From NCBI RefSeq assembly GCF_052115445.1, contig NZ_JBFRGR010000020.1:1-64000 (forward strand): DNA of 64,000 nucleotides. Reading direction: 5' to 3'. Positions within the stretch are counted from its first letter, which is position 1. Each line of letters opens with the position of its first letter. A program made the translations under genes and the position numbers. Below the pieces are notes generated by a model that had not been told where the DNA came from, did no database searches, and saw nothing but the letters and a program-made list of their open reading frames with translations. The stretch is from Paenibacillus_E sp052115445. GTDB lineage: Bacteria > Bacillota > Bacilli > Paenibacillales > NBRC-103111. Positions 42,060 through 50,434 of the stretch are shown piece after piece.

Positions 42060-43307
42060 ATGGGGATGGGGAATTTGGAGGCTGTATATTGGCTTAAGAA
42101 TGTTCGATTGGAGAGTGGTTATACATATGAGAATGGCGAGGTAGTGGGAACAGAAACCGAATTGGTTCACTTGCTTATTGAACATGGGAAAATCAGTAAG
42201 ATTGCTTCGGCAAAAGAAGAACTGCAGAGTGGCGGAATATCAACGAAAGATGCTGGGAAACTGCTTCTGTTGCCTTCTTTTGTCGAAAAGCATTGCCATT
42301 TGGATAAAACCCTGTTAGGCGAACCTTGGCGTGCTCCTGTACCGGTCAAAAATTTGTTTGAGAGATTCGAGCTTGATAAAAAACTCTTTCCTACCTTGCC
42401 GACTACGACAGAGGAAAGGGCAAAGAATCTCATTGAGACCATACTTAAGGCTGGATCCACTCATATTCGCACTCATGTTGATATCTATCCTGAGATTGGA
42501 TTGAAACACTTGGAAGGAGTAAAGTCAGCCTTATCTTCCTTTGAAGAAAAGCTTAGCTATGAGATTGTTGCTTTTCCGCAGCATGGTTTGCTTCGCTCAG
42601 GATCACAATCATTAATGCGGGAAGCACTGCGAAATGGTGCAAGCATAGTGGGTGGTGTAGATCCAGCAAATATTGATGGAGATATCGAAGCTTCCCTTCA
42701 GCAAATGATGGAGTTGGCAGTCGAGGCTGGTGCAGGAATTGATCTGCATTTGCATGATCCCGGTCATCTTGGATTATTTACGATGAAGCGACTGGCGGCC
42801 CTTACAGTGGAAGCAGGTTGGCAGGGAAAAGTGGCAATCAGTCACGCGTTTGGACTTGGCGGTGTTACACAGAGGGAAGCGGAGGAAGCAGCTGCGATGC
42901 TTGCCGCTGCTGGGATCACCATCATCACAGCTGTCCATATAGGCCCGTGGACTCTTCCTCCCGTCCCNCTTCTAGAGGAAAAAGGAGTGACCGTAGCGGT
43001 AGGGCATGACAACGTTTTTGATAGCTGGAGTCCTTTCGGGAACGGGGATATTTTGGAGCGTTTGTGCCGTTTGGCGCAAGTCAATCGCTGGAATAGTGAG
43101 TATCCTCTTTCCCAGTCCATCCGGTATATCACTGATGGAAAGACGACATTAGATTCAACGGGCACGAGAGTATGGCCGCAGGTTGGGGATGAGGCTAACG
43201 TGGTGTTTGTAGAAGCAAGCTGTACTGCGGAGACGGTGGCGCGAAGAGCAAAACGTCGCGCAGTGATGTATAAAGGACAACTGGTTTCAGGCTCACTAGA
43301 CTCATAG
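42060..43307 (+). CDS. Cytosine-deaminase-like amidohydrolase 2
   Basis: A 415-residue paralogue of the amidohydrolase at 21350. Metal motifs are HCHLDK near residue 80 (HxH), IDLHLHDPG near 230, ISHAFGLGG near 262 and GHDNVFDSW near 315 with the conserved Asp. ATG 42060 or 42066 follows AGGAGGAAG. The substrate is unknown. It shares a TetR-type operator with kynU and precedes an oligopeptide-type ABC importer on the same strand, so it probably hydrolyses an imported amide-bearing or cyclic compound related to kynurenine or anthranilate. That role is inference. N at 42968 leaves one residue open. Confidence 0.75.
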   Translation: MGMGNLEAVYWLKNVRLESGYTYENGEVVGTETELVHLLIEHGKISKIASAKEELQSGGISTKDAGKLLLLPSFVEKHCHLDKTLLGEPWRAPVPVKNLFERFELDKKLFPTLPTTTEERAKNLIETILKAGSTHIRTHVDIYPEIGLKHLEGVKSALSSFEEKLSYEIVAFPQHGLLRSGSQSLMREALRNGASIVGGVDPANIDGDIEASLQQMMELAVEAGAGIDLHLHDPGHLGLFTMKRLAALTVEAGWQGKVAISHAFGLGGVTQREAEEAAAMLAAAGITIITAVHIGPWTLPPVXLLEEKGVTVAVGHDNVFDSWSPFGNGDILERLCRLAQVNRWNSEYPLSQSIRYITDGKTTLDSTGTRVWPQVGDEANVVFVEASCTAETVARRAKRRAVMYKGQLVSGSLDS

Positions 43308-43499
43308 GGAGAGTGTAAGATTGACTTGATATTGGCACATGGTGTGGTCATTACTACGTTCAGATAAAAGCGATCTCATTTTTTGAAAAAGTAGGCAGAC
43401 GCTTCTTTTTAATAGTCAGAGACATCAGCGCAGCGGAACACCCTATTAATGTATGTCTGTCAATTGGCAAGTTTATGCAAATTGAGGAGGTTTCATTAA

Positions 43500-45056
43500 A
43501 TGAAGGTTAATAAGATCGGGAAACTAATCACGATTATCGCGTTAGTGTTAGCCATAGCAGGCTGTAGCAATGCCAAAGAAAGCAACCCACAAGCTGGTGA
43601 CTCCAAAAGCGGCGGCGAGTTAAGAGTAGCATTCAATGCGCAACCGCCTACGATGGATCCGCTCATGACCACAGCAGCAGCAACGAAATATGCAGGCAGA
43701 CATATTTTTGAATCCCTTATGACTTTAAATTCCAAATATCAACCGGAACCGATGTTGGCTGAATCCTTCGAAAAGAGTGAAGATGGAAAAACGTATACAT
43801 TTCATTTGAGAAAAGGAATAAAATTTCATAACGGCAAAGAGATGACAGCGGAAGATGTAGTGGCTTCCATGGACCGCTGGAAACAGAAATCCGGAACAGC
43901 AAAAACTTTAGGCGAAATTTCGTTCGCAGCTAAAGGTAACGATACCGTTCTATTACAACTGAAAGCCCCCTCAGCAGCGGCCCTGACGATACTGGCAACT
44001 CAGACACAATTTGCGGCGGTTATGCCTAAAGAAGTCATTGAAGCGGCAAAAGAGACAGGTGTGTCGGAGATTATCGGTACTGGACCTTTTAAATTTGTAG
44101 AGTGGAAAAAGGATCAATATATTCATCTGACTAAATACAATGAGTATAAGGCCGTGAATGCTCCTGCTGACGGGTTGGCTGGTAAAAAAGAAGCTTTGGT
44201 TGCCGATTTATATTTTGACATTGTGACGAATGCTTCTACACGTGAGACGGGGCTTCAAACTGGACAATACGACATCGCTGCGGCCCTGCCGCATGACAGT
44301 TATGAACGGTTAAAGGGAACCTCTAATGTGAAAGTGATTACTGAAACCAATGTAGCCCTTTCTATATATTTTAATAAAAAACAGGGTGTATTCACTGATG
44401 TTAAAGAGAGAAAGGCAGTTAATGCTGCGCTGGATGCGGATAAAATATTAATGGCTGCTTTCTCAAATAAAGAACTCTACAAGCTCAATTATCAGTATAT
44501 GCCTCATGATTTCTGGGTTACGGAGGCAGGAAAGCAAGAGTATAACCAGAAGGATCCGGAAAAAGCAAAACGCTTTTTGCAAGAAGCCGGGTATAATGGT
44601 CAAGAGATCAGACTCGCGACAACTCAAGATTACCCGTATGTATACAATGCAGCAGTAGTAATTAAGGAGCAGCTTGAACAGGTTGGAATGAAGGTGAAAC
44701 TTGATGTTAGTGATTTTGCTTCATACTCAACAAAACGGGAAGATCCAACGAAATGGGACATGCTGGTTGTAAGTGATCTTTTCAGAGCGACTCCTGGTGA
44801 ACTGGGAATTCTTCAACCCCAAAATTACGGATGGACAGATGATCCCAAAATCGCCTCTTCGCTTCAAGCCATCAATGCAGCCGCTTCCCCAGCAGAAATG
44901 AAAAAGTTATGGGATGAATTGCATGGATATATCTGGGATTACCTGCCAGGTGTTAAGTTGGCCAACTTTGCTTTCTTTGATGCTACTACTGATAAGGTAC
45001 AAGGGTATAAACCTTTTGACGGAATGATTTTTTGGAATACGAAAGTTTTAAAATAA
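43500..45056 (+). CDS. ABC transporter solute-binding lipoprotein (SBP family 5)
   Basis: Binding protein of an oligopeptide/nickel-type importer, 518 residues. The signal peptide ends in a lipobox LAIAGC, with Cys near residue 21, so the protein is anchored to the outer face of the membrane. Family 5 features include PPTMDPLMTTAAATKYAGRH near residue 50, YTFHLRKGIKFHNGKEMTAEDV near residue 95 in pieces, and the late QNYGWTDDPK region. ATG 43500 follows GAGGAGG. It heads the transporter genes up to 49077. The ligand cannot be read from sequence and need not be a peptide; many members of this family bind other small molecules. Confidence 0.88.
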   Translation: MKVNKIGKLITIIALVLAIAGCSNAKESNPQAGDSKSGGELRVAFNAQPPTMDPLMTTAAATKYAGRHIFESLMTLNSKYQPEPMLAESFEKSEDGKTYTFHLRKGIKFHNGKEMTAEDVVASMDRWKQKSGTAKTLGEISFAAKGNDTVLLQLKAPSAAALTILATQTQFAAVMPKEVIEAAKETGVSEIIGTGPFKFVEWKKDQYIHLTKYNEYKAVNAPADGLAGKKEALVADLYFDIVTNASTRETGLQTGQYDIAAALPHDSYERLKGTSNVKVITETNVALSIYFNKKQGVFTDVKERKAVNAALDADKILMAAFSNKELYKLNYQYMPHDFWVTEAGKQEYNQKDPEKAKRFLQEAGYNGQEIRLATTQDYPYVYNAAVVIKEQLEQVGMKVKLDVSDFASYSTKREDPTKWDMLVVSDLFRATPGELGILQPQNYGWTDDPKIASSLQAINAAASPAEMKKLWDELHGYIWDYLPGVKLANFAFFDATTDKVQGYKPFDGMIFWNTKVLK

Positions 45057-45074
45057 CCTATACCGTACTTTATC

Positions 45075-45111
45075 TTCTCCACCTGTTGCTCTTAGGAGCA
45101 TGGGTGGAGAA
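45075..45111 (+). other. Stem-loop between binding-protein and permease genes
   Basis: TTCTCCACC pairs with GGTGGAGAA (45075-45083, 45103-45111), with an inner TGCTC/GAGCA pairing and no T tail. Such hairpins often protect the abundant binding-protein mRNA and limit downstream expression. Confidence 0.55.
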
Positions 45112-45158
45112 TTCACTAACACCGAGAAATGCTTCATCGAAAAGGAGGGGTTGTTTTT

Positions 45159-46109
45159 TTGGAATTTTATATACTAAAGCGCTTACTCTCTCTCATCCCT
45201 GTATTATTTATCGTATCGATTATCGTGTTTTTAATCATCCATTTAACACCCGGCGATCCGGTTTCCGTTATGCTGGGGCAAGATGCGAGCAAGCAGCAAA
45301 TTGATGAACTACGTCAGTCGCTCGGCTTTAATCTTCCTTTATACCAACAGTATTTTAAATGGATCGGCGGTGTCTTTCAAGGGGATTTANGGTTATCTTT
45401 CTTTCTGAAAGAACCGGTAACGAAAGCTATATTTGATCACTTGGGGCCAACCATTTCCCTTGCCGTTCTGGCAGAGATTTTAGCTATCATGATTGGCATT
45501 CCTATGGGGATCCTGGCAGCAAGAAAGAGAGGTTCAGCAGCGGATCAAATATTCATGGGACTCTCGTTATTGGGGATTTCCATTCCGAGTTTTTTGCTTA
45601 GTTTATTCTTAATGTTACTATTCTCCGTTTATTTGAAATGGCTGCCGGTGGCCGGTTACCAACCGTTAAGCAGGGGATTGTGGACACATCTGCAATATCT
45701 GATCATGCCTGCGTTTGCATTAGGAACGATGAAGTCAGCATTAATTGCCCGCATGACCAGGTCTTCGATGTTAGAGGTACTAAATTCTGCTTTTATTAAA
45801 ACAGCCCGGTCAAAAGGTGTAAAGGAACGCCATGTCGTTTATAAACATGCGTTGCGAAATGCTTTTCTTCCGATACTGACCGTCATTGGCCAAACATTCG
45901 GGGGGTTGATTGCAGGCGCTGCCGTGATTGAAACGATTTTTAATATCCCGGGAATCGGTCAACTGATTATCAATTCGGTTTTGCGACGCGATTATTCCGT
46001 GATCCAAGGAACGGTGTTATTCGTTACCTTTTCTTACATGTTTATTAACTTGGCCATAGACTTGTTATACGGAATTATCGATCCGAGAGTAAGATTAAAC
46101 CGAAAATAG
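45159..46109 (+). CDS. ABC transporter permease, DppB/OppB type
   Basis: First membrane subunit of the importer. TTG 45159 is chosen because AAGGAGGGG ends eight bases before it; this gives 316 residues, the family norm, where the open frame reaches back to 45129. Six membrane segments are visible, with the N-terminal LEFYILKRLLSLIPVLFIVS and the family motif HLTPGDPVSVMLG near residue 30. The inner-membrane EAA region is KTARSKGVKERHVVYKHALRN near residue 215. N at 45390 affects one residue, probably Gly or Leu. Confidence 0.88.
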   Translation: MEFYILKRLLSLIPVLFIVSIIVFLIIHLTPGDPVSVMLGQDASKQQIDELRQSLGFNLPLYQQYFKWIGGVFQGDLXLSFFLKEPVTKAIFDHLGPTISLAVLAEILAIMIGIPMGILAARKRGSAADQIFMGLSLLGISIPSFLLSLFLMLLFSVYLKWLPVAGYQPLSRGLWTHLQYLIMPAFALGTMKSALIARMTRSSMLEVLNSAFIKTARSKGVKERHVVYKHALRNAFLPILTVIGQTFGGLIAGAAVIETIFNIPGIGQLIINSVLRRDYSVIQGTVLFVTFSYMFINLAIDLLYGIIDPRVRLNRK

Positions 46110-46123
46110 AAGGGGGAGTGGTT

Positions 46124-47035
46124 ATGGGAGCAATTCAACGAAGCCTCGATGGGAATACAAAGCTGCTTAGAATTAAGAGAGACCTGAAAAAACAGCAGCG
46201 GAATTTGTTGATCCGCCGCTTTTTCTCCAATAAATCAGTACTGATTGGGAGTATCATTATGATACTTTTAGTTATTCTTGTTTTTTTTGCCCCTCTCATT
46301 GCTCCAAAAGGTCCGTATGCGATGGAAGTTACCAATCGTCTGCAGGCTCCCAGTTTGGCACATCTGCTGGGAACGGATAATTTCGGTCGGGATTTGTTGG
46401 GTAGAATTGCTTATGGAGCACAGGTATCAATGGGAGTTGGCTTTTTCGTTGCCTTTCTTGCCTCTCTGTTGGGAATGATGATTGGATTGTATGCAAGTTA
46501 TTACCGATCGCTAGACAGTGTGTTGATGAGAATCTGTGACGGATTAATGGCGATTCCTGGCATCTTGTTAGCTATAGCCCTGATGGCCGCTTTTGGGGCT
46601 AAGACGGAAAATGTCGTGCTTGCGCTAAGTATCGTTTTTACGCCACATATCGCTCGTGCTGTGCGGTCAGCCGCTTTAGTAGTGAGAGAACAGACTTATA
46701 TTGAAGCGATGAAGGCATTGGGAGCGCCTTCTTGGCGAATCATCTGGCTACATATTGCACCAAATACGTTATCCCCGTTAATCGTGCAAGCCACGTTTAT
46801 TTTTGCCGATGCCATTATCATTGAAGCGGCTCTCAGCTTTTTAGGAGCAGGGGTTCCGGCACCGGCACCAAGTTGGGGCAATATTCTCTCCGATGGGAAA
46901 ATGGTCATCTTTAATGCTTGGTGGTTGACGCTGTTTCCAGGTATTACGATTATATTGTCTGTACTTGGATTAAATCTGTTTGGGGACGGGTTACGCGACT
47001 TATTGGATCCTCACACGAATCAAGCAAAAAAATAA
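46124..47035 (+). CDS. ABC transporter permease, DppC/OppC type
   Basis: Second membrane subunit, 303 residues from ATG 46124 (GGGGGAG upstream; GTG 46118 overlaps that site). The OppC-type N-terminal region is followed by LLGTDNFGRDLLGRIAYG near residue 75, a family signature, and the EAA loop EAMKALGAPSWRIIWLHIAPN near residue 200. The gene begins 14 bases after the first permease. Confidence 0.88.
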   Translation: MGAIQRSLDGNTKLLRIKRDLKKQQRNLLIRRFFSNKSVLIGSIIMILLVILVFFAPLIAPKGPYAMEVTNRLQAPSLAHLLGTDNFGRDLLGRIAYGAQVSMGVGFFVAFLASLLGMMIGLYASYYRSLDSVLMRICDGLMAIPGILLAIALMAAFGAKTENVVLALSIVFTPHIARAVRSAALVVREQTYIEAMKALGAPSWRIIWLHIAPNTLSPLIVQATFIFADAIIIEAALSFLGAGVPAPAPSWGNILSDGKMVIFNAWWLTLFPGITIILSVLGLNLFGDGLRDLLDPHTNQAKK

Positions 47036-47094
47036 TTGGGAACGTACAAGGATAACCCTTTAAAAATATTATAGAAGTATCAAGGGGGAACTTT

Positions 47095-48114
47095 ATGGCA
47101 AAACAGCATCTTTTGGAAGTTAAAGAACTCAGGACTCACTTTTATACGGAAAAAGGACAAGTAACCGCAGTAGATGGGATTACCTTACATGTTGAGGAAG
47201 GTGAAATTTTAGGGCTGGTTGGGGAATCCGGATGCGGGAAAAGTGTCACGTCCCAGTCCATTCTACGGTTGTTTGAAGAAAAACAAACGGTTAAATACGA
47301 AGGGGAAATCAACTTCAAAGGAAAAAATCTATTGCGGATATCCACCTCGGAGATGCAAAACGTCAGAGGCAACGACATCTCGATGATATTTCAAGATCCA
47401 TTGAGTTCGCTCAATCCGGTGTTCACGATTGGTTATCAAATTGCTGAATCCATCATGCTTCACCAGAAGGTATCAAAGAAGGAAGCGTACGATAAGGCTG
47501 TTGAGATGTTAAGACTGACCGGGATACCCGCACCTGAAAAGAGAGTGAACGAATATCCTCACGAGTTGTCCGGCGGAATGAGGCAACGTGTGATGATCGC
47601 GATGGCACTCGCTTGTCAGCCAAAATTATTAATTGCTGACGAACCTACGACTGCATTGGATGTCACCATCCAATCCCAGATCTTGGATTTAATGATGGAG
47701 TTAAACAAAAAACTGGATATGGGGATCATTTTAATCACCCATGACTTAGGCGTGGTAGCAGAAATTTGCAGTCGTGTGGCGGTCATGTATCTGGGACAAA
47801 TCGTAGAGGAATCGGATGTGAAAAGTCTTTTCGCTCATCCGCTTCATCCGTATACCCAGGGGTTAATGAAGTCAGTTCCACAATTAGATGGCGACCGCTC
47901 ACAAAAACTGCATGTTATTGAGGGGATGGTGCCATCCTTGTACAACGTTCCTAAGGGATGCCGATTTGCTTCCCGGTGCCCTTATGCAGACGTGCTCTGC
48001 AGAGAAGAAATGCCTGAATTAACCCAACATCAAAGCAATCAACAAGTCAGGTGTTGGCATTATTTAAAGATAGCCCAACTGGAGGATCGGTACGATGTTA
48101 AAAAAATTGACTGA
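47095..48114 (+). CDS. ABC transporter ATPase, DppD/OppD type
   Basis: A 339-residue ATP-binding subunit with Walker A GESGCGKS near residue 43, Q-loop FQDPLSSLNP near residue 98, signature LSGGMRQR near residue 156 and Walker B LLIADEPTTALD near residue 176. The C-terminal Opp/Dpp-specific domain has four cysteines (GCRFASRCPYADVLC) that bind an iron-sulfur cluster in relatives. ATG 47095 follows AAGGGGGAAC. Its 3' end overlaps the start of the second ATPase gene. Confidence 0.93.
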   Translation: MAKQHLLEVKELRTHFYTEKGQVTAVDGITLHVEEGEILGLVGESGCGKSVTSQSILRLFEEKQTVKYEGEINFKGKNLLRISTSEMQNVRGNDISMIFQDPLSSLNPVFTIGYQIAESIMLHQKVSKKEAYDKAVEMLRLTGIPAPEKRVNEYPHELSGGMRQRVMIAMALACQPKLLIADEPTTALDVTIQSQILDLMMELNKKLDMGIILITHDLGVVAEICSRVAVMYLGQIVEESDVKSLFAHPLHPYTQGLMKSVPQLDGDRSQKLHVIEGMVPSLYNVPKGCRFASRCPYADVLCREEMPELTQHQSNQQVRCWHYLKIAQLEDRYDVKKID

Positions 48115-49077
48115 ACAAATCGACCCGATGCTCGAGGTCAAGGATTAAAAAAATACTTTCCTGTAAAAGGAGCATTGGGTCAGTCAACAGGGGAAGTCAA
48201 GGCAGTAAATAACGTATCCTTTCAATTGTATGAAGGGGAAACCTTTGGCTTAGTTGGTGAATCCGGGTGCGGAAAAAGTACCCTAGGACGAACGATATTA
48301 AGATTGACGGAGCCCACAAACGGGGAAGTGATCTATCAAAATAAAAATATCTTTCATTTATCTGGCAAGGAACTGCGAAATATCAGGCAAGAGATGCAAA
48401 TGGTGTTTCAGGATCCCTATTCTTCCTTAAATCCAAGAAAAAGAGTTGGCTCGATCTTAGAGGAACCTTTGACTATCCACCAAATTTGCTTGAGAAAAGA
48501 ACGAACGGACCGGGTGATGGAGATCCTTCATAAAGTGGGACTTCAGCCCGATCATTATTATCGGTATCCACATGAATTTTCCGGTGGACAAAGACAACGA
48601 ATAGGTCTGGCAAGAGCACTGGTGGTTAACCCGAAGTTGGTGATCTGCGATGAACCTGTATCTGCTCTTGACGTATCCATCCAGTCGCAAATTATTAATT
48701 TATTTCAGCAATTGCAAGACGAATTGAAGCTTACCTATCTGTTTGTTGCCCATGACCTAAGCGTTGTACGCCATATTTCAGACCGAATTGGTGTCATGTA
48801 CTTGGGGCAAATGGTGGAACAAGCACAGACCGACAGTTTATTTTCCTCACCGCTTCATCCGTATACCCAAGCATTGTTATCGGCGGTCCCCATTCCCAAT
48901 CCAAACGTGAAAAAGGAACGAATTATTCTAAAAGGAGAAATTCCTTCACCGTTAAATCCTCCTTCAGGATGTATTTTTCATACCAGATGTCCGTTTGTAC
49001 TGGATATCTGTAGGAAGGAAATTCCCTTAGAGAAAGAAATGTCCCGAAATCATTTTGTTTCTTGCCATTTATATTAA
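48095..49077 (+). pseudogene. ABC transporter ATPase, DppF/OppF type, with a frameshift
   Basis: Starts at ATG 48095 inside the end of the first ATPase gene and reads MLKKLTEQIDPMLEVKD, then hits TAA at 48146. One base earlier in the adjoining frame the expected LKKYFPVKGALG continues and runs without a break to 49077. One base is missing within GATTAAAAAAATAC; GATTTAAAAAAATAC would restore the gene. All essential motifs lie after the break: Walker A GESGCGKST, Q-loop FQDPYSSLNP, signature FSGGQRQR, Walker B LVICDEPVSALD and the four-Cys domain. It may be a sequencing error, a real mutation or tolerated slippage. A start within the second frame near 48175 would lose the first beta strand. Confidence 0.85.
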
Positions 49078-49151
49078 TATATATGATAGTGGAGAATCGC
49101 AGGAAATCCCCGAGGCGTGCGGATATCAAGCTGTAAATGATTTCAGCTGAA

Positions 49152-49217
49152 ACCGTTTTGTACCGCAGCCGTCAAATATTGGATATGAAGCGATTAACGG
49201 CGGAAGCTCATAACTGA
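49152..49217 (+). pseudogene. Kynureninase fragment
   Basis: Reads TVLYRSRQILDMKRLTAEAH and then N-stop. This matches residues about 183-202 of the KynU encoded at 37978 with only two differences. Nothing before or after it in the 140 surrounding bases resembles kynureninase. Beside a TetR gene paralogous to the one next to kynU, it looks like the remnant of a second tetR-kynU pair. Confidence 0.8.
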
Positions 49218-49220
49218 TGC

Positions 49221-49256
49221 AACTTGAGGGGACAGGCTGGTCATCCCCTCGAGTTT
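49221..49256. terminator. Terminator between the ABC operon and tetR2
   Basis: AACTTGAGGGGA pairs with TCCCCTCGAGTT (one G-T wobble) around an 11-base loop. It is placed between converging units. Confidence 0.75.
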
Positions 49257-49286
49257 AATTGTTCATTTAACCCGTGGATGGAGATT

Positions 49287-49904
49287 TTACTGATAAAGCC
49301 CACCCGTATATATAGCTGTAAGATTATGGGCAATTTGATGGACTGTAAAACCAAACTCATTCTTTACGATTTCCCAAAGATACATCTCGTTGGCAAAAAA
49401 CCATCCTCTAGCTACAAGATAATTATCTACATCTGTCCGTGCCAGACCATTTTTTTGAGAGTAAGCTATATCCTGTGCTATTTGCTTAATAAAGCGTTCC
49501 CGGATTTCTTTCCATTTCCGGTTAACATCCTCTGATAACCGAATGGCTTCTTCGATTACCTGCATCATGGGCCGTTCCTCATTTGCCATTTCCAGAAACA
49601 GACCAGCTTGCTGTTCAATCATTTGATAAGCCTCTTGTTTTGATTCTGGCCTAAAAGGCAGTTCAGCTATCTCATAAAATCGGCCCATCACTTCTTCCAT
49701 TAGTTGGACCAAAATTTCATCTTTCCCTTTAAAATGTACATAAGCTGTTCCGTATCCTGTATTTGCCTTTTTGATGATTTGGGAAATGGTAGTTTTTTGA
49801 AACCCATATTCGATAAATATATCACGGCCAGCAGCCAACAATTTCTCTCTGGTTTGAAGGGAGCGCAGCTTTCTTGTAGTCATATGATCACTTGGCATAT
49901 CCAT
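49287..49904 (-). CDS. TetR-family regulator 2
   Basis: A 205-residue TetR/AcrR protein, highly similar over its whole length to regulator 1 at 37155, for example in TISQIIKKANTGYGTAYVHF and in the ligand domain NEMYLWEIVKNE. It starts at ATG 49904 with AAAGGAAA upstream. No copy of the TGACA-N3-TGTCA operator was found in the 500 bases upstream, so its targets may be elsewhere or its binding site may have diverged. A kynureninase fragment lies downstream. It may control the same operators as regulator 1. Confidence 0.85.
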   Translation of the reverse strand: MDMPSDHMTTRKLRSLQTREKLLAAGRDIFIEYGFQKTTISQIIKKANTGYGTAYVHFKGKDEILVQLMEEVMGRFYEIAELPFRPESKQEAYQMIEQQAGLFLEMANEERPMMQVIEEAIRLSEDVNRKWKEIRERFIKQIAQDIAYSQKNGLARTDVDNYLVARGWFFANEMYLWEIVKNEFGFTVHQIAHNLTAIYTGGLYQ

Positions 49905-50088
49905 TTTTATTTCCTTTCTTTCCTTTAAAAGATCATCCTTTTTATGATTTTATTATTGCATGAGGTGATATAAAAAGCTACAAAACTGATTGTTATTTTT
50001 CCAAATCTATCATGCAAACACAAGAAGTCTATTATCTATATATTCACATTTTTATCAATAAAATACTTACAGGCCTTCCTGTGTCTTC

Positions 50089-50123
50089 AAACCGTGAAGA
50101 GGTATTCTCTTAGCGGTTTTTTT
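50089..50123 (+). terminator. Rho-independent terminator without an obvious gene
   Basis: AACCG-TG-AAGAG pairs with CTCTT-AG-CGGTT and is followed by seven T residues. No plus-strand gene ends just before it, so it may be left from a deleted gene or end a small RNA. Confidence 0.65.
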
Positions 50124-50160
50124 GCGCATTTTTTCAGTGGGAGCTACGAATAAAAATGTA

Positions 50161-50216
50161 TTGACAACAAAAATGGAGTAAACTAAAATAATAGTTAGGC
50201 AATGAAAGCGTTTGCA
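50161..50216 (+). promoter_or_regulatory. Promoter and cre box of the MFS gene
   Basis: TTGACA (50161-50166), a 17-base spacer and TAAAAT (50184-50189) form the promoter. TGAAAGCGTTTGCA (50203-50216) fits the CcpA cre consensus and lies just after the predicted start, the position for carbon catabolite repression. Confidence 0.72.
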
Positions 50217-50434
50217 TTATATTTTATTGGTTATTTTATGGTTATCTAAAATTTTAGTTAAGGAATTCGTACACTAAGAGCAAGATGCAAACTCAAAGCT
50301 AAAGGGAGGTATTCTATTAGAGAAGACGGCACGAAATACCTGTTTATGGAATCTCACCACGAATTCTTAGGAGCATGGCTGTAAAAGGAAGACAAGAGAT
50401 GGATTTTTCCTAATCATAAGGAGGACAAATAATC

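Larger units (their letters stand above)
49905..50434. other. Intergenic region with terminator, promoter and cre box
   Basis: AT-rich, non-coding. It holds the terminator at 50089 and the MFS promoter at 50161 with a cre box. About 200 bases between the cre box and the MFS start contain no recognised feature. Confidence 0.6.
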
